A stretch of 64,000 nucleotides of DNA from Chloroflexota bacterium (GTDB taxonomy: Bacteria; Chloroflexota; Anaerolineae; Promineifilales; Promineifilaceae): assembly GCA_017993775.1 (NCBI GenBank), contig JAGOMA010000014.1, positions 1 to 64,000 of the forward strand, given 5' to 3'. The notes beneath the pieces were generated by a model that saw nothing but the letters and a program-made list of their open reading frames with translations, searched no databases and had not been told where the DNA came from. Both the position numbers and the translations under genes were made by a program. How positions within the stretch are numbered: the stretch's first letter is position 1; every line of letters begins with the position of its first letter. Below, one piece after another: positions 60,886 through 64,000 of the stretch.

Positions 60886-63246
60886 GTGATAAAACCGCCG
60901 TTCACCACTCGTTTTTTACGCCCCAACAGCCGATTGCTCCACCTCGCCGAGTGGGGTGTTTTGTTCCTGGCGCTTATCGGAGCGATTTGGGCGGCCACTC
61001 AAAGCCAGAATGCGCCACAGCTCATTTTGCTGGGGCTGCTCATGATCATCACCTTGAATTTCAGCTTGCCACCGGAGCGCGGCGCAGCCGGCCTGGCTCC
61101 GGTGGTGGTGATCAGTAGTTTGCTGATGGTGGGACTGGAAACGGCCGTTATCCTCTTCATCCTCAGCATTATCCTGGCCGAAATTGCCCGCCCGCTCTGG
61201 AATCCCCTGTGGGAATACGTCGACGTCGCCCGACCATCCTGGCCGCAGCGCCTGGGCATTGGCCTGGTACACCTGCTCAGCCTCATCTTGGCCGGGCTGG
61301 CGTTTCAGCGCCTTGGCGGCGCAGCGCCCCTCACCGTCGAATTTATCGAAGAATTAGACCTGAATTTGCTCACCTTGCTGGCGATTGTTTATGGCGCGAC
61401 TTATTTTTTGTTGATGTGGCTGATCTGGCTGTTGATGAAACGGCCGTCGAGCCGCTTTTTCCGCGACAATGCCTTATCGGTCGTCACATTTGGCTTTTTG
61501 GCCCAGCCGTTCGCCTGGCTGGGCAGCATCACCTTTGTGCGTGACGGGCTGCCGACATTTGTGATTTTTGCCCTGGGCGTCGGCGTTTTCAGCGTCCTGA
61601 TCTGGATTTCCTGGCAGCGCCGCTTCATCATGGAGCGGCGGCTGGCGCAATTTGCCGCCCTGAACCAGACCGGCGCATCGCTGCGAGAAACGTTGGATCT
61701 GCCGATCGTGTTGGCGCGAACGCACGAACTGGTCAGTAAACTGGTGGCCGTGGACGAGTTTGCCGTTGTGCTGTGTAATGAGGCCGGGCAGTGGCAACGG
61801 CCGTTCCCCAACGCCGCTTCCCCCAACCCGGCCCTGTATGAACCGGATGATTTTACGCGCTGGGTGATGGAAAACGGCCGTGTCCTCGACCTGGACCCGC
61901 GCAACATGCCCTTCGCCGCCCGCCATCAACTCGCCCCGCCCCGCCCCCTGCCTACAGCCTGGCTGGGAATTCCGCTCACCTCGGCCAACCGGATAAACGG
62001 CGTGATGATCGTGCAGCGTCAGCCGCCCAATACTCCCTTCAACCAATGGCACCGCGAACTGCTGATCACAATTGCCGGGCAAGTAAGCGCCGCCATCCAA
62101 AACGCCCGCCTCTACAGCGAAACCCTCCGCCTCTACACCCTCACGGACGAAGCGCTGGCTCAACGGGTGAAACAGCTACAGGCTTTGCTGGATTCCATTC
62201 AGGAAGGCGTGCTGATGGTGGACAAAAACGGCGTCATTGTTTTGCTCAATCCAATAGCCGCAGCCTTGTTAAACCAACCGGCCCAACTGCTTTACCGGCA
62301 GCCCCTGGACGCAGGCAGCGCCGCCGAACCGTTGGGGTATACGGCCGTGCAGCTTGCCAACCTCCTGCAACAAATCCAGACCGGCAGCCTGCCGTCAGAA
62401 CGACAAACCACCTTTAACGCCAGAAGCCAGCGCATCTTCACCCGCCTGGAAGCGCCTGTTCGCACCACCGATAATCAGGCGCTTGGCTGGCTGATGCTGT
62501 TCCGCGACGTGACCGAGGAGCAAAAGCTGGCCGAACGGCGCACCGACCTCACCCGCATGATCGTCCACGACCTGCGGAATCCGCTCACCACACTGGTCAG
62601 CACCATCAACTTATTAGAAAACCAATCCGCCGAAAACCAGAGCGACTTGCTGGACACTGCGCGGCATGGTTGCCTGGATATGTTGGATATGGTCGATTCA
62701 CTGATGGACATCAATCGCATGGAGGCGGGGGTATCGGTCGTTGAAGCGGAAGCGATGCGCCTGCCGCTGTTGGTGGATCGGGTGGTAAAGCGGGTTCTGC
62801 CGCTGGCGCAGCAGCGCGGCATTACCCTGTCGTTTGATCCGCCTCCGCCCGAACTACCGGCCATTTGGGCCGATGAGGAATTGGTGCGACGGGTACTCAT
62901 CAACCTGCTGGATAACGCGCTAAAGTTTACACCGGCAGGCGGAAGGGTAAACGGCCGTCTACAACCCGAATTCGATCCAACCAACGCCGCCGAACCAGGG
63001 GTGCGCTGCCTGATCCGCGATACCGGCCCGGGCATTCCGCCAGACTTGCAGGAGCGAGTTTTCGACCGCTTTACACGCACCAATCAAGACGGCGCGCCGG
63101 TTCGCGGGACCGGCCTGGGTCTGACTTTTTGTAAACTGGCGGTAGAAGCGCAAAACGGCCGTATCTGGGTCGAAAATGCGCCCGATGGCGGCAGTCTGTT
63201 CATCTTCACCCTGCCCGGAATCCCCCACTTTGCCCTGAACAGTTAA
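60886..63246 (+). CDS. Membrane histidine kinase with GAF and PAS domains
   Basis: A 786-residue sensor kinase. The first 240 residues have about seven membrane helices (LAEWGVLFLALIGAIWA and WLIWLLMKRP segments), then a GAF domain (roughly 260-420; FAALNQTGASLRETLDLPIVLARTHELVSKLV). A PAS domain follows (about 430-540; LLDSIQEGVLMVDKNGVIVLLNPIAAALLN). The HisKA domain has MIVHDLRNPLTTLVSTINLLE and the HATPase domain LLDNALKFTPAGGRVNGR, IRDTGPGIPPDLQERVFDRFTR and GTGLGLTFCKLAVE. The start is GTG 60886, seven bases after a TACACT box. No regulator is adjacent. ACGGCCGT gives the NGR in the HATPase insert. Confidence 0.9.
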   Translation: MIKPPFTTRFLRPNSRLLHLAEWGVLFLALIGAIWAATQSQNAPQLILLGLLMIITLNFSLPPERGAAGLAPVVVISSLLMVGLETAVILFILSIILAEIARPLWNPLWEYVDVARPSWPQRLGIGLVHLLSLILAGLAFQRLGGAAPLTVEFIEELDLNLLTLLAIVYGATYFLLMWLIWLLMKRPSSRFFRDNALSVVTFGFLAQPFAWLGSITFVRDGLPTFVIFALGVGVFSVLIWISWQRRFIMERRLAQFAALNQTGASLRETLDLPIVLARTHELVSKLVAVDEFAVVLCNEAGQWQRPFPNAASPNPALYEPDDFTRWVMENGRVLDLDPRNMPFAARHQLAPPRPLPTAWLGIPLTSANRINGVMIVQRQPPNTPFNQWHRELLITIAGQVSAAIQNARLYSETLRLYTLTDEALAQRVKQLQALLDSIQEGVLMVDKNGVIVLLNPIAAALLNQPAQLLYRQPLDAGSAAEPLGYTAVQLANLLQQIQTGSLPSERQTTFNARSQRIFTRLEAPVRTTDNQALGWLMLFRDVTEEQKLAERRTDLTRMIVHDLRNPLTTLVSTINLLENQSAENQSDLLDTARHGCLDMLDMVDSLMDINRMEAGVSVVEAEAMRLPLLVDRVVKRVLPLAQQRGITLSFDPPPPELPAIWADEELVRRVLINLLDNALKFTPAGGRVNGRLQPEFDPTNAAEPGVRCLIRDTGPGIPPDLQERVFDRFTRTNQDGAPVRGTGLGLTFCKLAVEAQNGRIWVENAPDGGSLFIFTLPGIPHFALNS

Positions 63247-63251
63247 CCAGA

Positions 63252-63284
63252 AGATTGGACCAATCTCAAAGAATGGTCCAATCT
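63252..63284. repeat. Two AGATTGGACCAATCT-type palindromes
   Basis: A perfect palindrome at 63252-63266 and an imperfect one (one mismatch, opposite centre) at 63270-63284. Same type as the pair at 30920-30954. It lies 6 bases after the kinase stop and just before the peptidase gene. Confidence 0.75.
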
Positions 63285-63301
63285 CAAATTTAGGAGAAAC
63301 C

Positions 63302-64000
63302 ATGACATCATCCAATCCCTTTTTACAGCTAGACCGGCAAATGGTCGGCGACGTGTATACCAGCAGCGAAGTAATGGACAATCTGACCATCCTTTGCGAC
63401 GAGTTTGGCTCACGGTTTGGCGGCACACCCGGCGAAAAACAGGCCGCCGACTTCATGCAAGCCAAACTGATTGCCTATGGCCTACAAAATGTTCACCTGG
63501 AACCCATCCACTACATTGGCTGGCGGCGGGGCAGCATGAAGTTAGAAATTATTGCCCCCATCCAAATGGAGCTTCCGTGCATCAGCCTGCCTCATTCACC
63601 AGCCTGCCAATTAGAAGGCACGCTCATCGACATGGGCGAAGGCGCGCCGGAAGATTTCGAAGCCCGCGCCGATGAAATCCGTGGCCAGATCGTCCTGACC
63701 ACCAGTGAAGTCCGGCCCAAAGGTAGCAAACGCTGGGTCCACCGCATGGAAAAACACGGCCGTGCCGTCGTCGCTGGAGCCGCCGGTTTCATTTTCATCA
63801 ATCATTACCCGGGGTTTGGTCCGGCCACAGGAGGAATCGGCAACGATGGCGAGTCACTCATCCCCGGCATTTCTGTCGCGCTGGAAGATGGCGCATTTTT
63901 GCAACGCCTGGTAAAACGGCACGGCGAGGTCAAAATCCGCCTGACCAGCACCGACGAATGCGTTCCAATGATTTCCTGGAATGTCGTGGGCGAGCTGCCC
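63302..64000 (+). CDS. M28-type peptidase, partial at the window end
   Basis: The first 233 residues of a longer protein that runs past the edge. It begins MTSSNPFLQLDRQMVGDVYTSSEVMDNLTILCDEFGSRFGGTPGEKQAADFMQAKL (in parts: LCDEFGSRFGGTPGEKQAADF), the N-terminal pattern of M28/M20 aminopeptidases. A PA-type insertion follows (GAPEDFEARADEIRGQIVLTTSEV, and FIFINHYPGFGPATGGIGNDGESLIPGISVALEDG). The zinc ligands would lie beyond the edge. GGAGA precedes the ATG well. Exopeptidase function is inferred from the N-terminus. Confidence 0.82.
   Translation, partial: MTSSNPFLQLDRQMVGDVYTSSEVMDNLTILCDEFGSRFGGTPGEKQAADFMQAKLIAYGLQNVHLEPIHYIGWRRGSMKLEIIAPIQMELPCISLPHSPACQLEGTLIDMGEGAPEDFEARADEIRGQIVLTTSEVRPKGSKRWVHRMEKHGRAVVAGAAGFIFINHYPGFGPATGGIGNDGESLIPGISVALEDGAFLQRLVKRHGEVKIRLTSTDECVPMISWNVVGELP

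Overview
The window reads as a chromosomal segment of a free-living Chloroflexota bacterium, probably an Anaerolineae-type filamentous lineage. This is inferred from gene content and protein style: many lipoproteins with Thr/Pro linkers, GAF-rich histidine kinases, the lipoprotein and PrsW families, and the gene order. No 16S rRNA gene is present. The DNA is moderately GC-rich. It is gene-dense on both strands. I saw no prophage, no CRISPR array and no intact insertion sequence; mobile DNA is limited to one MITE-like element and a few small palindromic repeats.

The dominant signal at whole-window scale is not a gene. The perfect octamer palindrome ACGGCCGT occurs about 125 times in 64 kb (counted by eye), where base composition predicts one or two. 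It lies in all reading frames, mostly inside genes, and encodes T-A-V, N-G-R / D-G-R or R-P depending on frame. It behaves like the highly iterated palindrome HIP1 (GCGATCGC) of cyanobacteria, with a different sequence. It is sparse between about 24.5 and 33.5 kb and absent from the tRNA genes and from recA.

Layout. 0-8 kb (minus): ffh, a MITE-like insertion abutting metK, metK under a SAM-I riboswitch with an attenuator, fabI, a 3-methyladenine DNA glycosylase and a multi-GAF histidine kinase. 8-13.5 kb (plus): a FabL-like second enoyl reductase, a membrane-anchored proline dehydrogenase, rmlC, a six-hairpin glycosidase and a GT4 glycosyltransferase. 13.5-24.9 kb (mostly minus): yqeY-pgpH-ybeY-dgkA, a methyltransferase, a fructosamine-kinase-like gene, two related lipoproteins, a cobalamin adenosyltransferase, initiator tRNA-Met, a pterin carbinolamine dehydratase, a membrane protein, a V4R protein and a GNAT acetyltransferase. 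24.9-31.7 kb (plus): recA, recX, rny, a YvlD-UbiB fusion and a membrane protein. 31.7-33.1 kb (minus): an aldo/keto reductase and a cupin. 33.4-40.6 kb (plus): a surface-glycan-like set (LPG-synthase-type membrane protein, GT4, a methyltransferase-PMT fusion) followed by an AI-2E transporter and a VOC protein. 40.6-48 kb: quinone reductase, phosphoribosyltransferase-hyuB, an orphan cpaF, and the VanY-CapA lipoprotein pair. 48-56 kb: methyltransferase, PfkB kinase, DUF4342, PrsW, DinB, HAD, a three-tRNA cluster (Ser-TGA, Ser-GCT, Arg-ACG), an MBL-fold protein and an FmdB zinc ribbon. 56-64 kb: a PH-domain protein, a response regulator-kinase pair, PlsC, a LysM lipoprotein, a second multi-domain kinase and a truncated M28 peptidase.

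Working together: ffh, RecA/RecX, RNase Y, YbeY and PgpH are housekeeping RNA, DNA and nucleotide-signalling functions. The sugar enzymes, flippase-like protein and glycosyltransferases suggest cell-surface glycan assembly. VanY and CapA act on or near the cell wall. Several genes have a -10 hexamer 6-12 bases before the start codon and no Shine-Dalgarno sequence, which suggests leaderless transcripts.
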